From Bin87 sp963663945 (lineage in GTDB: Bacteria > Chloroflexota > Dehalococcoidia > Lucifugimonadales > UBA3495), in NCBI GenBank assembly GCA_963663945.1, contig OY760687.1, forward strand, positions 2,666,001 through 2,730,000: a stretch of 64,000 nucleotides of DNA, in the 5' to 3' direction. The translations under genes were made by a program, and so were the position numbers. The notes under the pieces are model-generated. The model was given only the letters and a program-made list of their open reading frames with translations, searched no databases and had not been told where the DNA came from. Below, piece by piece: positions 11,197 to 22,200 of this stretch. Every line of letters begins with the position of its first letter. Position 1 is the stretch's first letter.

Positions 11197-11736
11197 CGTA
11201 GGTACACTCGTAAGGAATTGATTGGTTAAGCATTGTCTACGATTGAGCGATCCAATGCGGTTTCGCCAATGCTCCAAGTTGTTTCGGCGTGAGTAAGATC
11301 GAAATAGACGGGCCAGAAGCCGCGCCAGAGAGACCATCATCCAGTCGGTGGCACGGTTGAGGCCCGGATGGACTACCCAATCCAGAATCCCCCATTCACT
11401 TTGATTGTGGCAATTGCCAAACGCCCCATTTGACAAGGGCGTTTGCCCCTGGCGATTGTGCGATGAAAAACACGACCTCCAAGTGCGTCTGCACTTGGGT
11501 GGAATCAATCCCCAACCCTTCGTCCCGGCGTATTGCTTGCAGGGACGTTGCGAACGTTGTTCAACCTCCTGGCCAACCGCGGATCTCGCACGTCGGGTAT
11601 TTTTGCCCAGGTACTTTGGCCCTTTTGATCGCTGGCAAACGTACCTTGCGACCATGCCTGTCGCTGTATAGATTTGTCGGCAGTATCCCCACAGAACGCC
11701 CACCGGCTCCCATCCCGTAACACAACCAATCGCAGG
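11197..11736. other. Divergent intergenic region with two perfect hairpins
   Basis: This 540-bp gap lies between the XRE membrane protein (minus) and the histidine kinase (plus). No gene is supported. It contains two perfect stem-loops: CAAACGCCC / GGGCGTTTG (11418-11426 with 11437-11445, 10-nt loop) and CCAAGTGC / GCACTTGG (11479-11486 with 11491-11498, 4-nt loop). They could be operators for the adjacent regulators or leader structures of the kinase mRNA. No clear sigma70 promoter was identified. Confidence 0.5.
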
Positions 11737-12996
11737 ATGTCGGCATACCGGATGTTGCTTGTATCGGAATGGAACACGGTCGTGAGGCGGGCCTCCCGGG
11801 TAGTCAACACTTTGCGGATGCGCAATATCACGTTGAACCAGTTCGATCCGGATGGGTTGAAGTACTTCACGACCGTCTCGGTTCGGGCACACTGGCTGAT
11901 CTCTGTAATATGCTTGATCGAACTGGTGTATCGCCCACACTACGGAGCGATCAAATTTGCCGTCTATGCGGTGTTCATGGCGGCGCTGATCGGTTTTACC
12001 GCGTACCTTCACTACCGTCTGCGGTCCACTCGGCCAGTCACCTGGCACTGGCTGCTGGCGCTCTATGGGCTCGACATGCTGCTGGTCTCGGCCGGCACCG
12101 CGATCAGCGGCGGTTTCAGCCACGATTTCTTCTATCTGTTCTACTACCCGGCCATGGCCGCCTTCGCGGCGATGTTCACTTCGTTTCGGCTCAACATGCT
12201 CTGGGTGACGATGGTGTCCCTGGTCTATCTGGGCATGTCGCTGACGGTGGGTGAAGGCTTGGAGTTTGGAGATCGGGACGAAAAGACGCTGCTGGCGCGA
12301 GTGGCGGTCATGTATGCCGTCGTTGCCGCGGTGAACGCGGCTTCCCGGTTCGAACGCATCCGTTGGCAACAGTCGGTGGAGCGCGAGCGCGCCCTCGAGC
12401 GTGAGCGGGTCGAGGTGTCTCAGGCGATCCATGACACTGCCGCCCAGTCGGTTTTCCTGATCGGAATGGGTATCGACACTGCGAAGGAACTGGCTGGGGA
12501 TGGGAACCCCGAGCTGATCGCCACGCTTGAAGCCACCTCCGGGCTGTCGCGGTCCACGATGTGGGAGCTGCGGCGTCCGATTGACATCGCGGGCATCTAC
12601 GAGGGTCGGGAGTTGGGCCGGGCGCTTCGGTCCCACGTAAGGAGCTTCACCAACGTTACGTCGGTGGTGGCCGAGATGACGGAGACGGGAGTGGAGCCGC
12701 CTCTTCCCGTTGAGGTTAAGAGCAGTCTATTTTCAATCGCGCACAACGCGCTGACCAACGCGTTCCGCCATGCCGGGGCGAGCCGGGTATCGATCGGTCT
12801 GGAGTTCGGGGAACGGGACATTCGCCTGCGGGTGTCCGACGACGGGGCAGGGCTTCCCGATGATTACGCGGAGCGCGGCCACGGTTTCGCCAACATGCGC
12901 ACGGCTGCGGAGCGGATGGGCGGCCGTCTCTCGGTTGAGCAGAAGGGAGAGATGGGCGGCGCGACTATAACCTGTCTGGCGCCCGTGGAACGGTAA
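11737..12996 (+). CDS. Membrane sensor histidine kinase (NarL/DesK-like class)
   Basis: A protein of about 419 residues with roughly six hydrophobic segments in the first 220, without a recognisable extracellular domain. A coiled-coil-like linker rich in RERALERERVE follows. The phospho-acceptor motif is SQAIHDTAAQS, in the HisKA_3 style. The ATPase domain shows N-box HNALTNAFRHAG, G1 DDGAGLPDD and G2 GHGFANM. It probably phosphorylates the response regulator 16 nt downstream. The start is uncertain: ATG at 11737 is used, but ATG at 11818 (MRNITLNQF) is just before the first membrane segment and equally possible. The nearest targets by position are the large surface-protein genes that follow. 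Confidence 0.85.
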   Translation: MSAYRMLLVSEWNTVVRRASRVVNTLRMRNITLNQFDPDGLKYFTTVSVRAHWLISVICLIELVYRPHYGAIKFAVYAVFMAALIGFTAYLHYRLRSTRPVTWHWLLALYGLDMLLVSAGTAISGGFSHDFFYLFYYPAMAAFAAMFTSFRLNMLWVTMVSLVYLGMSLTVGEGLEFGDRDEKTLLARVAVMYAVVAAVNAASRFERIRWQQSVERERALERERVEVSQAIHDTAAQSVFLIGMGIDTAKELAGDGNPELIATLEATSGLSRSTMWELRRPIDIAGIYEGRELGRALRSHVRSFTNVTSVVAEMTETGVEPPLPVEVKSSLFSIAHNALTNAFRHAGASRVSIGLEFGERDIRLRVSDDGAGLPDDYAERGHGFANMRTAAERMGGRLSVEQKGEMGGATITCLAPVER

Positions 12997-13012
12997 GGGA
13001 AGGGGGACCGCA

Positions 13013-13678
13013 ATGCGATCGCAGCAGCGAACCAGGGTGATGATCGTTGACGACCATTCCATATTGCGGGTTGGTCTTCAGCAGGTGCTCGAACAATCGG
13101 GCGAGTTTGAGGTGGTCGGTCAGGCGGCGGACGGGAATGAAGCGGTGAGGATAGCCGCCGAGGTGTCGCCGGACCTGGTGGTGATGGACGTGATGATGCC
13201 AAACAAGGACGGCGTGGCCGCGTGCCGGGAGATCATTGATTCCGCCCCCAATATCCGGGTGATCATGTTGACGGCCTCCACGGAAGAGGACGCCGTGGTG
13301 GATGCAGTGGCCGCTGGCTCAACCGGATACGTCCAGAAAGGGACGGACCGTGAACAATTCCTGGCGGCGGTTCGGGCCGTGGCGCGTGGCGAGCTTCGTC
13401 TGCCCGTCGACCTGGTGAAGAGGACCTTCGCGACCATCCGCGGCCGGGTTGGGACGGAAACTGCCGGCGAACTGACCATCAGGGAGCGCGAGATTCTGAC
13501 GGCTTTCGCTACTGGCATGTCCTACGCCCAAATTGCGGAAGCCAGGGGGATCAAGCCGGTGACCGTCCGGAACGCGATCTATGGCATTCAGCAAAAGCTC
13601 GACGTGGGGACGATGCAGGGACTTGTGCTCTGGTCTGTGCGGAACGGACTGCTGGACCGGTACATGGACCGCGAGTGA
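13013..13678 (+). CDS. Response regulator, REC plus LuxR-type HTH
   Basis: A 221-residue NarL/FixJ-family regulator. The receiver domain (about residues 8-125) has the acidic pair in VMIVDDHS, the phospho-accepting Asp in LVVMDVMMPNKDG, a Thr in VIMLTAS and the conserved Lys in GYVQKGT. The C-terminal LuxR-like HTH reads LTIREREILTAFATGMSYA ... KPVTVRNAIYGIQQKL. The start ATG has a GGGGGA ribosome-binding site about 8 nt upstream. The gene follows the kinase by 16 nt and is surely its partner. Its regulon is unknown. Confidence 0.93.
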   Translation: MRSQQRTRVMIVDDHSILRVGLQQVLEQSGEFEVVGQAADGNEAVRIAAEVSPDLVVMDVMMPNKDGVAACREIIDSAPNIRVIMLTASTEEDAVVDAVAAGSTGYVQKGTDREQFLAAVRAVARGELRLPVDLVKRTFATIRGRVGTETAGELTIREREILTAFATGMSYAQIAEARGIKPVTVRNAIYGIQQKLDVGTMQGLVLWSVRNGLLDRYMDRE

Positions 13679-14573
13679 TCGACGGCGCCGGCGCCGCGAA
13701 CGCCGGTCGCACCCGGTCCAGGACATAACCCGCCCCAGGGTAACTCCGGGTAATCCGCCGGAAACGCCGTGGGCGAGCCAACAGCTTGCCCCAATTCATC
13801 CCCAGCCTCAGAGGAATGAGGCTCGCACCATTGTCGGCGTTGCCGGCGCTATCGCCGCTGCTGCGTTCCGGTTCCGAGACGCATGCACTTGATGAGCATT
13901 CCGGTGTCCATCAGGTCTGAAGGCGCACGTGCGCGAGACGCAGGCAATGAGCACGTTGGCGTCCGTTTTGTGCGAACGCACACACTTTTCCCGTATCGCC
14001 CCGTAGCATGGACGTAGGCGGACCACGCTGTCGTGGCAAACCTCCCGACGCGGCGCCCGCTTGCATTTACGAACGCCTCCCACATAGGGGGGCTAAATGA
14101 TAAAGAGGCCATCGATTTCAATATGAGAAGCGTGATCATAAATCAATAGACACCGGCATTCCGGTGTCGGCCCTCGCCCAACGCCCCTGATTTCGGGGCA
14201 ACGCTGACGGTGCCAGACGGCCAGGCGGGTATACCCCCCGTGCTGGCGGCTCTTCCTCTGAGTTCCCTGTCCAGGCTCCGGCGTGCTGTACCGGCCCATG
14301 GGCGGCGCTGCACCATGCGGTATGCGCCGTTATCGCCGACACACTTCCCGCTTCACGGATGAGGGCCACCGATGGCGTACACGGCGCCACGGCGCGCCGA
14401 GGGGCCACCGTTTGAGCGCTGCCCAACCCCAATGGGTTGCCGGGAATACCAGAAAAAGCAAGGAGGTCACGACCGAATCACCACCGGTACCAACAACTGA
14501 ATAGCAGCCATCGGAACCATAACTGAAAAACGGTTGGGGCGACCATAAATGCCCCAACACCAGGGGGAATATT
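13679..14573. other. Long intergenic/leader region with several stem-loops
   Basis: This 895-bp gap has no convincing gene. Three strong stem-loops are visible on the plus strand: GACACCGG/CCGGTGTC with a CATT loop (14149-14168), GCCCC/GGGGC (14183-14187 with 14195-14199), and GTTGGGGC/GCCCCAAC with a 10-nt loop (14533-14558). The last ends 15 nt before the start of the next gene, just ahead of its ribosome-binding site. The length and structure suggest a long regulated 5' leader, but no riboswitch family was recognised. Confidence 0.5.
14533..14558 (+). promoter_or_regulatory. Perfect hairpin just upstream of propeller gene A
   Basis: GTTGGGGC (14533-14540) pairs perfectly with GCCCCAAC (14551-14558) around the loop GACCATAAAT. 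It ends 15 nt before the GTG start and leaves the GGGGG ribosome-binding site free. A hairpin sits in a comparable place before the paralogue at 19238. It may stabilise the mRNA or regulate translation; the function is inferred from position only. Confidence 0.5.
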
Positions 14574-17500
14574 GTGATAACGACCCTGAAGAATAAAACC
14601 AAACCGCCCCATGCCAAACTCGTCATAACACTCGTAACGCTCATCGGAATCGCGCTGCTCAGCATGATCCCGTTCGACACGGTCGACGCGTCGTACAACA
14701 TACCTCGCATCGGGATCGACATCTCCGGACCGCTGGACACCGACAGCACGCCGGAAGGCGTCTGGTCGGACGGATCCACCATCTGGGTGGTGGACAATGC
14801 CAATGGGAAACTCGTCGCCTACAGCCTGTCTGACGGCGATCACCTGGCAGACAAGACCATTGAACTGCACAGCTCCAATGGCAAACCCCGGGGCATCTGG
14901 TCCGACAACGCCACAATCTGGGTGTCGGACTGGGATGACACCAAGCTCTACGCCTACGACCTCGATACCGGCAACCGTCTGGCGGATAAGGACATCGACC
15001 TGGCCGGCAGCAACGACGCTCCCCGGGGAATTACCGGCGACTACAACGCCATTTTGGTTGTAGACAAGGATGATTCCTACGTTTATGCGTACAGCCGATA
15101 CGACGGCTCAAGGCGGCAGGACGTGGAATTCGACCTGCACGGGTCCAACGACCACCCCTGGGGTGTCTGGATAGGCGGCGGGTATGCCTGGGTCAGCGAC
15201 CTCGACGACAACAGGCTGTACGCATACAACATGCACTCGGGCGATCACTCCTCAAAACGCGACGTGCGGTTGCAACGAGACAATCTGGATGCCCGGGGCA
15301 TATGGTCCGACGGCGAGACCATGTGGGTTGTGGACCAAGAGGACCAATATCTCTATGGCATCTATTACAGGCACTTCCGGCACACCGATGACGAAATAGA
15401 CGTCAGCGCAGCGGATACTCCACGCGGCATCTGGACCGACGGGTCGACCATGTGGGTTGTGGATGGCGACGCGAGCCCCAACAGAAAGCTGCTGGCATAC
15501 CGGCTGTCCGATGGCTCCCGGCAGAGCGGGAAAGACACCGTCCTGAACTCCGAAAACGATGACCCGAAGGGCATCTGGTCAGACGGCACCCACGTTTGGG
15601 TCTCCGACGGCGATGTTCACAAACTCTTCGCATACGAATTGGGCGACGATAGCGGCGACATCTTTTCCGCCAAACAAATTGAAACCTCGTCCTCCCTCAA
15701 CAATCCCAAGGGCATATGGTCGGATGGCGACGTCATGTGGATCACCCGCCCTGGCACAGCCAGGCTGTACGCCTACTCCATGACCTACCTCGACCAGCGA
15801 TTCCAGTGGGATATCAAACTGGACCCGGAAAACACGGACGCCGGCGGGATATGGTCGGACGGCGAGACCATGTGGGTGCTGGACACCGTGGACGCGCACG
15901 TTTACGCGTACGAGCTCAAATACAGCGACTCGGACTACAGCCATGTTCAAATTTACCGCAAGCAATCAGCAGAATTCCGGCCGTCGCCGCATAACAATCG
16001 CTTCGGCGCCGGATTCACCGGCCACGGTCTGCGCTTCTGGGTGACTGACGCTGACGACGACCTGCTGTACGCCTACGGACGGCCCAATGCGCCCGCTGCC
16101 TTCCGGACTTCGACCACCGAACTGCAGGTTCATCACACCATCGCCGGCGAAAGCTATGTGGGCACCGTCCCCGCCGCCACGGATGCTGACGGCGACAGCC
16201 TGACCTACGGCATCGGTGGCTCGGACGTCGGCAAGTTCACCCTGGACCGGGAAACGCGCAAGGTATACACCGCAGCGGGATCGCCCGGCTTTCAAAGGGG
16301 CGACAGATACTCGATCATCGTGCAGGTTTCCGATGACAAGAGCCGCCTGGACGGCGTTGATTATGGTCCTGATGATGTGATCGGTATCACCGTCAAGGTG
16401 TTGGAAAACTCTAACCCCGTGATCTCGACACCACACATGACGCTGTTCACCATCGACGAAAATGTCCCGGGGGGAACCGTCATCGGCCGGATCGAAGCCT
16501 CGGACCCGGATGGAGACCCGCTGGACTACTCGGTCAGGTTCGACGGTTACAGCCTTCACAACAAGCCGTTCAAAATGGACGGTGACCAGCTCAAAATCAA
16601 ACGCGCGGGATGGCTCGACTACGAGTATTTCCACAACTATCCGCTCGTGGTGTTCGTGAGTGACGGCAAGGACGACAACGGCGACCCTGACGAAGAGGTT
16701 GATGACCGGGTCCACTTCACGGTGAAGGTGAACAACGTCAATGAGCCCGGGTATATCACCCTGAACCATGCCCAACCCGATGTGGGCACGGAGATCGTGG
16801 CGAGCCTTCGCGATCCGGACGGCATTTACGTGTCCGGCGTCACCGAGGTCGCATGGGTGGTGGAGAAAAGCGCCAACGCCAGTTCAGGGCCGTGGACGGA
16901 GTTAACCAGCGCGATTACCACAACCCATTTGCTCGGGTACACGCCAGTCGCGGCCGATGCCGACCATTATCTGAGGTTCACCGCCACCTACAAGGACCGC
17001 CAGGACGGCAGCGTCGACCGGGTCGTCAACCTGGTCTCGGAAAACGGGGTTTCCAACGTGGTCGCAACCAACGCAGCGCCCACCTTCGACGATGGAGCAT
17101 CAGCGACGCGAGACGTGGCTGAGGATGCGACGGGCGGCGCCGCCATCGGGGCCACGGTTTCCGCATCAGACTCCGACACCGGGGACACCCTGACCTACGG
17201 TCTGATTGGCGATGACGCCGGTTCGTTCAGCATTGACGACAGCACCGGCCAGATATCGCTGGGCAGCGACACGGTTCTGGACCACGAGGCCAGGAGCTCA
17301 TATTCCGTCACGGTGCAGGTTCGCGACAGCAAGGACGCGGACGACAATGCGGACACGGCGTGGGACGCGTACATCGCCGTCACGGTGAACGTGACCAACG
17401 TGGATGAAGAAGGCATCGTGGATTTGACCATGACCGCGCCGGAGGAAAACGTCGCCCTTTCCGCCACGATTACCGACCCGGATGGCGACGTCTCCAACCT

Positions 17501-18971
17501 CTCCTGGCAGTGGCAGCGGGCCGACAGCGTTTCGTGCAACACCTCATGGACCGCCATCACCGGCGCGAACTCGGATCATTACACTCCCGCCGCCGCCGAC
17601 GTTGGCAAGTACCTGAGAGCTCAGGTGTCCTACGACGACGGTGCGGGGACCGGCAAACGGGCAGCCAGCGCAGCCACCGCAGCGGTGATGCAGGCCTTCA
17701 ACGGGTCACCGGAATTCGACGAAGGCGCAACCGCAAAACGCTCGGTGGATGAAGGCGCCTCCGTCGGCGCGCCGGTGGGCGCGGCGGTAACGGCCACCGA
17801 CCCCGATGGGGACGACCTGACCTATTCCATCGCTGATGGAGCGGGTTCCAACCTGTTCTCCGTTGACCAGACCACCGGCGAAATCATGGTGACGGCGAGT
17901 CATTTGCTGGATTACGAGTCAAATCCCTCTTTCGCTCTGACGGTGCAGGTATCCGACAACAAGGATGCCTTCCACAGCGCAGATGATGTAATTGACGACA
18001 CCATTGCGGTAACTGTCAACCTGGTCAACGTTGATGAACCGGGCGTCGTGAGGCTCGATGCGACCCAACCGGAGGTCGGATCGGAGATGACGGCATCACT
18101 GGATGACCCGGACGGGAGCCTGTCAGCCGTGCTGTGGCAATGGTCCAGGTCGGAGGACGGCGCCACCAACTGGGAGGACATCGCCGGCGCATCCACGAGC
18201 AGCTATACGCCGAATGCCGACGACGAAGGTATGTACCTGCGCGCGGAGGCGAATTACACGGACGGGGAGGGTTCCGGTAAGAGCGCAGGCGCCACCACAT
18301 CCCAGCCGGTACCGGCGAGCGGGAACGACGGCGAGGTTGATTCGACGAACACCGAAAGCCCAAGCGGGACCCAAGACAGCGAGCCATCGACCCTGCCGAA
18401 CTTCTACGAAGCCTGTCTCCAGGACAAGGCGGCCGGCCTGGTGGTCGATTGCGGCACGAACGAGTTCGCGTCCTTCCGCATTTCGGCGGACGGCAGTTAC
18501 ACCATCAGCTGGGCCGAATGGGACGCCGCGCACCCGGCCGTCACTGGCTACGACATCGGTCTGAACGAGTTCATTTATGCGTTCTACTACCTGGACGGCG
18601 AGTCACAGAATTCCACCGAGTTGGCTGATGTCTACCAGAGTTGTGAGTTCGTCGACGACCGGTGGAACTGCCAGGGCACCCTGGATAGCAACATCTGGGA
18701 GCACATGGACGGTACGCCTTCCGAGGGCCGCATGTTGGCCGAGGGAGTGGACCTGACCGAGTGGACATCCGCGCTGGAAGCGCCGGGACGCCGGGTGTCA
18801 AACCCGACTTTCTACCGCTGGAGCGGCGACGCAACCGACCCCGACAACGAACCCACGCCGGTTACCTACCGGGTGGAAAAAGTTGAAATGGATCTCTACC
18901 AATTTCAACCCCAGGGCGTGTCCGGCGAGAGAGGAGCAGCGTTGGTGCACGGGGCCAACGGGTTCGACTAG
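14574..18971 (+). CDS. Secreted beta-propeller/cadherin-repeat surface protein A
   Basis: A 1,465-residue exported protein. An N-terminal hydrophobic segment (about residues 17-35) acts as signal peptide. Residues about 45-505 hold ten repeats of the pattern PxGIWSDGxTMWVxDxxxxxLYAY, consistent with beta-propeller blades. Four cadherin-like domains (xPxFDDGAS...DxDGDxLTY) follow, alternating with three Ig-like domains (DPDGxxSxxxWQW...YLRA). A low-complexity S/T/E/G linker (about residues 1250-1280) leads to a C-terminal domain of about 180 residues with four Cys that I do not recognise. The start is GTG at 14574, with GGGGG about 8 nt upstream. It is a paralogue of the next gene with the same order of parts. 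It probably acts in adhesion or surface architecture; the ligand is unknown. Confidence 0.85.
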   Translation: MITTLKNKTKPPHAKLVITLVTLIGIALLSMIPFDTVDASYNIPRIGIDISGPLDTDSTPEGVWSDGSTIWVVDNANGKLVAYSLSDGDHLADKTIELHSSNGKPRGIWSDNATIWVSDWDDTKLYAYDLDTGNRLADKDIDLAGSNDAPRGITGDYNAILVVDKDDSYVYAYSRYDGSRRQDVEFDLHGSNDHPWGVWIGGGYAWVSDLDDNRLYAYNMHSGDHSSKRDVRLQRDNLDARGIWSDGETMWVVDQEDQYLYGIYYRHFRHTDDEIDVSAADTPRGIWTDGSTMWVVDGDASPNRKLLAYRLSDGSRQSGKDTVLNSENDDPKGIWSDGTHVWVSDGDVHKLFAYELGDDSGDIFSAKQIETSSSLNNPKGIWSDGDVMWITRPGTARLYAYSMTYLDQRFQWDIKLDPENTDAGGIWSDGETMWVLDTVDAHVYAYELKYSDSDYSHVQIYRKQSAEFRPSPHNNRFGAGFTGHGLRFWVTDADDDLLYAYGRPNAPAAFRTSTTELQVHHTIAGESYVGTVPAATDADGDSLTYGIGGSDVGKFTLDRETRKVYTAAGSPGFQRGDRYSIIVQVSDDKSRLDGVDYGPDDVIGITVKVLENSNPVISTPHMTLFTIDENVPGGTVIGRIEASDPDGDPLDYSVRFDGYSLHNKPFKMDGDQLKIKRAGWLDYEYFHNYPLVVFVSDGKDDNGDPDEEVDDRVHFTVKVNNVNEPGYITLNHAQPDVGTEIVASLRDPDGIYVSGVTEVAWVVEKSANASSGPWTELTSAITTTHLLGYTPVAADADHYLRFTATYKDRQDGSVDRVVNLVSENGVSNVVATNAAPTFDDGASATRDVAEDATGGAAIGATVSASDSDTGDTLTYGLIGDDAGSFSIDDSTGQISLGSDTVLDHEARSSYSVTVQVRDSKDADDNADTAWDAYIAVTVNVTNVDEEGIVDLTMTAPEENVALSATITDPDGDVSNLSWQWQRADSVSCNTSWTAITGANSDHYTPAAADVGKYLRAQVSYDDGAGTGKRAASAATAAVMQAFNGSPEFDEGATAKRSVDEGASVGAPVGAAVTATDPDGDDLTYSIADGAGSNLFSVDQTTGEIMVTASHLLDYESNPSFALTVQVSDNKDAFHSADDVIDDTIAVTVNLVNVDEPGVVRLDATQPEVGSEMTASLDDPDGSLSAVLWQWSRSEDGATNWEDIAGASTSSYTPNADDEGMYLRAEANYTDGEGSGKSAGATTSQPVPASGNDGEVDSTNTESPSGTQDSEPSTLPNFYEACLQDKAAGLVVDCGTNEFASFRISADGSYTISWAEWDAAHPAVTGYDIGLNEFIYAFYYLDGESQNSTELADVYQSCEFVDDRWNCQGTLDSNIWEHMDGTPSEGRMLAEGVDLTEWTSALEAPGRRVSNPTFYRWSGDATDPDNEPTPVTYRVEKVEMDLYQFQPQGVSGERGAALVHGANGFD

Positions 18972-19190
18972 CGCCAGTAGCGACAAGAGCCATTCCGTGG
19001 AATACCGCAGGTCCCAAGCCGAAACCAATCTTGGGGCCTGCGTCGCGACCCGCGATTTGGCATCGGGCATCAGACACGACGACTTACGCAGGAGGTGCAT
19101 AGATCCTCGATCCCCGGACGCTCCATAAACGCTTCCGGATCAGTTCCATAACCACGTTCGTTCCTCGAAAACCCATAAATATCTACGCAT

Positions 19191-19216
19191 CCGGCTCCGG
19201 CATATTCGAGAGCCGG
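19191..19216 (+). promoter_or_regulatory. Perfect hairpin upstream of propeller gene B
   Basis: CCGGCTC (19191-19197) pairs with GAGCCGG (19210-19216) around a 12-nt loop. It lies 21 nt upstream of the ATG and before the GGAGTG ribosome-binding site. The short sequence CCATAAAT occurs next to it (19173-19180), and also inside the loop of the hairpin before the paralogous gene. A shared leader element is possible. Confidence 0.45.
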
Positions 19217-19237
19217 GCAAACACGGAGTGAACTGCA

Positions 19238-22200
19238 ATGCTGTTCATAAAGCCATTCTCGAAACCGTATCGATTCACCATCGCCATAACAATCACATCG
19301 CTCATCATCGTCATCTTCCTGCTTGCCGGCCACGACACGGCGTACGGGTCCGTGCCCAGACCGGACCGGGGATTCGACCTCGCCGCAGGTCTCGACAAGC
19401 CTGAAGGCGCCTGGTCCAACAACAACACCATCTGGGTGGTGTCGGAAGATGACGACAAGCTGTACGCGTACAGCCTCGCCACCGGCGCGCGCCTCGAGGA
19501 CCAAGACATTGCGCTGGGAAGCGGCAACGATGATCCGCAGGGTATTGTGGCGCGCGATTCCATCATGTTCGTCGCTGACTGGGACGACACGAAGCTCTAT
19601 GCGTACCATCTCAGCGACGGACGCCGCCTGCCCAACCGTGATATCAACCTGGCCGACGCCAACGACGCGCCCCGGGGAATATCGATCATGTACGGGAACA
19701 TCATAGTCGTGGACAAGGACGACAAGAAGGTTTACGCGTATCGACAAAGCGACGGTGCGCGCCAGCGGAACCGGGAGTTCGACCTTGCCGACAACAATGA
19801 CCATCCCTGGGGCATGTGGACCACCAACTACACTCTCTGGGTAGCCGATGCCAACGACGACATGGCCTACGCGTACGTACAACCATCTGCAGGGGGTTTA
19901 TTTGTTGCTGGGCCGCTCCATCCCGCGCCATCTCAGAACCTGCGCCTGCCGCTGGGGAACAAGGATGCGCGGGGGATCGCGGGCAAACTCTCGGGCGAGA
20001 CCATGTGGATCGTGGATGCCAAGGACAAGCACGTCTACGCCATGTACGCCCAGGGGTTCCGCCGCTCGGCGTCCGATATCGACATCAGCGAAGTGGATAC
20101 TCCCCGGGGTATCTGGACGGACGGGACCACGATGTACGTCGCGGACGCGGGCTCCGCGGGCAACCCGACCCTGCGCGCCTACGACGCGGGCGACGGGTCG
20201 CGGGATACCTCCAAAGACATCACGCTTAACGATTCATCACTTGATCCCGTGTCCATCTGGTCGGATGGAACTGAACTCTGGGTAACCGGGTCTGCCAGTC
20301 AAACCCTGAAGGTTTTTAATCTGGCGACTGGAGAACCCATCTCGCGGGATTTTCCGATCGTACTGGCTGCCGACATTGAAGACCCGATCGGCGTCTGGTC
20401 CGACGGGGCCACCATGTGGATCGCCGACTCGGACGACCTTAAAGTCTATGCCTACAATTTCCTCACTGGGCTGCGGGAAGCCGGCAGAGATTTCGATCTT
20501 GATCCCGGAAATGAGGACCCGGCACAAATCTGGTCGGACGGCGGGAACCTGTGGGTCCTGGACACCAAGGACAAGCACGCTTATGCCTACGATCTCGCGA
20601 CGGGAAGTCGCAATGAAGAGGTGGAATTCAGGCCGGCCCCGGCGAACGACGAATTCAGCGGGGGCATGGCGGGCCACCGGAGGCTCATCTGGGTGGTGGA
20701 CACCGACCGGGACAAGCTGTTCGCCTACCGCAAGGTGAACGCTCCGCCCGAGTTCAGCAGCGCCTTCGTCAACTTCGAGGTCCACCACTCAATCGCCGGC
20801 GGCAGCCTGATTGGAACGCCACCCGAGGCGACCGACCTGGACGGCGACACCCTCACCTACTCCATTGAAGGACAGGACTCGCATCACTTTACCGTGGACG
20901 CCCAGACCGGCGCGCTGCATACCGCGAACCACGCCAGGTTCAACGGGGGCGACGAGTTCCACGTCGCCATTACCGTCAAAGATAGCAAGCGGGGACTCAA
21001 TCACACCGACAACCGCGTGGACGACACGCTGATAGCCAACGTCCGGGTGCGGCACAACGCTGACCCCGCGTTCACGACCGCCAGCGGATCGACGTTCGCG
21101 GTGAACGAGGACGTCACGAATGCCGACGTCATCGCCCAACTCGGGGTTGAGGACCTGGATGCCGACCCGCTGATCTACGACCTGAGCTTGAGCCCGCGCA
21201 ACCCGTTCACCATCACCGATGGGGCGATCAAACTCCAGCCCGGAAAAAGCCTGGACTACGAGAGGAAGACAACCTACGACCTGACCATCCGCGTGTCGGA
21301 CAACCTGGACCTGGACGACAATGCGGACACTTCGTGGGACGACCAGATCGACGTGACGATACAGGTCGACAACGTAGCGGAGGCGAGCGAAATCACGGTG
21401 AGCAGCTCGCAGCCCGTGGTCGGAGAGGCCATAACCGGCACGCTCGCGGAGCCGGACGGCGTCGACTTCGGGAACAGCCGGCAAATCAACTGGCAGGTGG
21501 GACGGAACGCCGATCCCAACGCCATCACCTGGGAAGCCGTCGTCAACAGCAACCGCAACACGGAGCTTGTGGAGTACACGCCGGTGGCGGACGACGTGGG
21601 GCAATACCTGCGGTTCCGGGCCAGCTACTGGGATAACCACGACTCCGAAAACCTTCAGGTCACCACCGTCGTCACCGCCAACCCCGTCCTTGCTGAGCCG
21701 CCAACCAACCGGGCGCCAGCCTTCGACGATGGTTCCTCCGCGTCCCGTTCGGTCGCCGAGGATGCGACGGGAGGCAGCAACATTGGTGACCCCATCACCG
21801 CCACCGATCCCGAGAGCGACTCCCTGACCTACGGTATCACCGGCGCGGAGGCGGGCTATTTCCAGGTTGACGCGTCCACCGGTCAGATCAGCGTGGGCGC
21901 GAACGTGGAATTGGACTTTGAGGACAAGGCCTCCTACGAATTCCGAATGCGGGTGCATGACGGCAAGGACACCGGCGGCAACGCGGAATCGGAAATCTCC
22001 TGGGACTCGTTCATCAACGTGACCGTGAGGATAACCAACGCGGAGGAGCCGGGAACCGTCGCCATGGATTCTGAGTCTCCGAAGGAAGGGCATACGCTGA
22101 CCGCGCGTCTGGACGACCCGGACGGATCGGTGACCAACCTGATGTGGCAGTGGGAGCGTGCCGACAGCAACCCGTCGAACAACTGGGCCGAGATCGCCGA

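Noticed and set aside
11197..12636. Upstream extension of the XRE membrane protein to 951 residues
   Set aside because: It overlaps the histidine kinase gene on the other strand, and its translation has the composition of a shadow frame.
14149..14168. Perfect GACACCGG hairpin as the terminator of the response regulator gene
   Set aside because: It lies about 470 bp after the gene end and has no T-tract, so it was listed only as leader structure.
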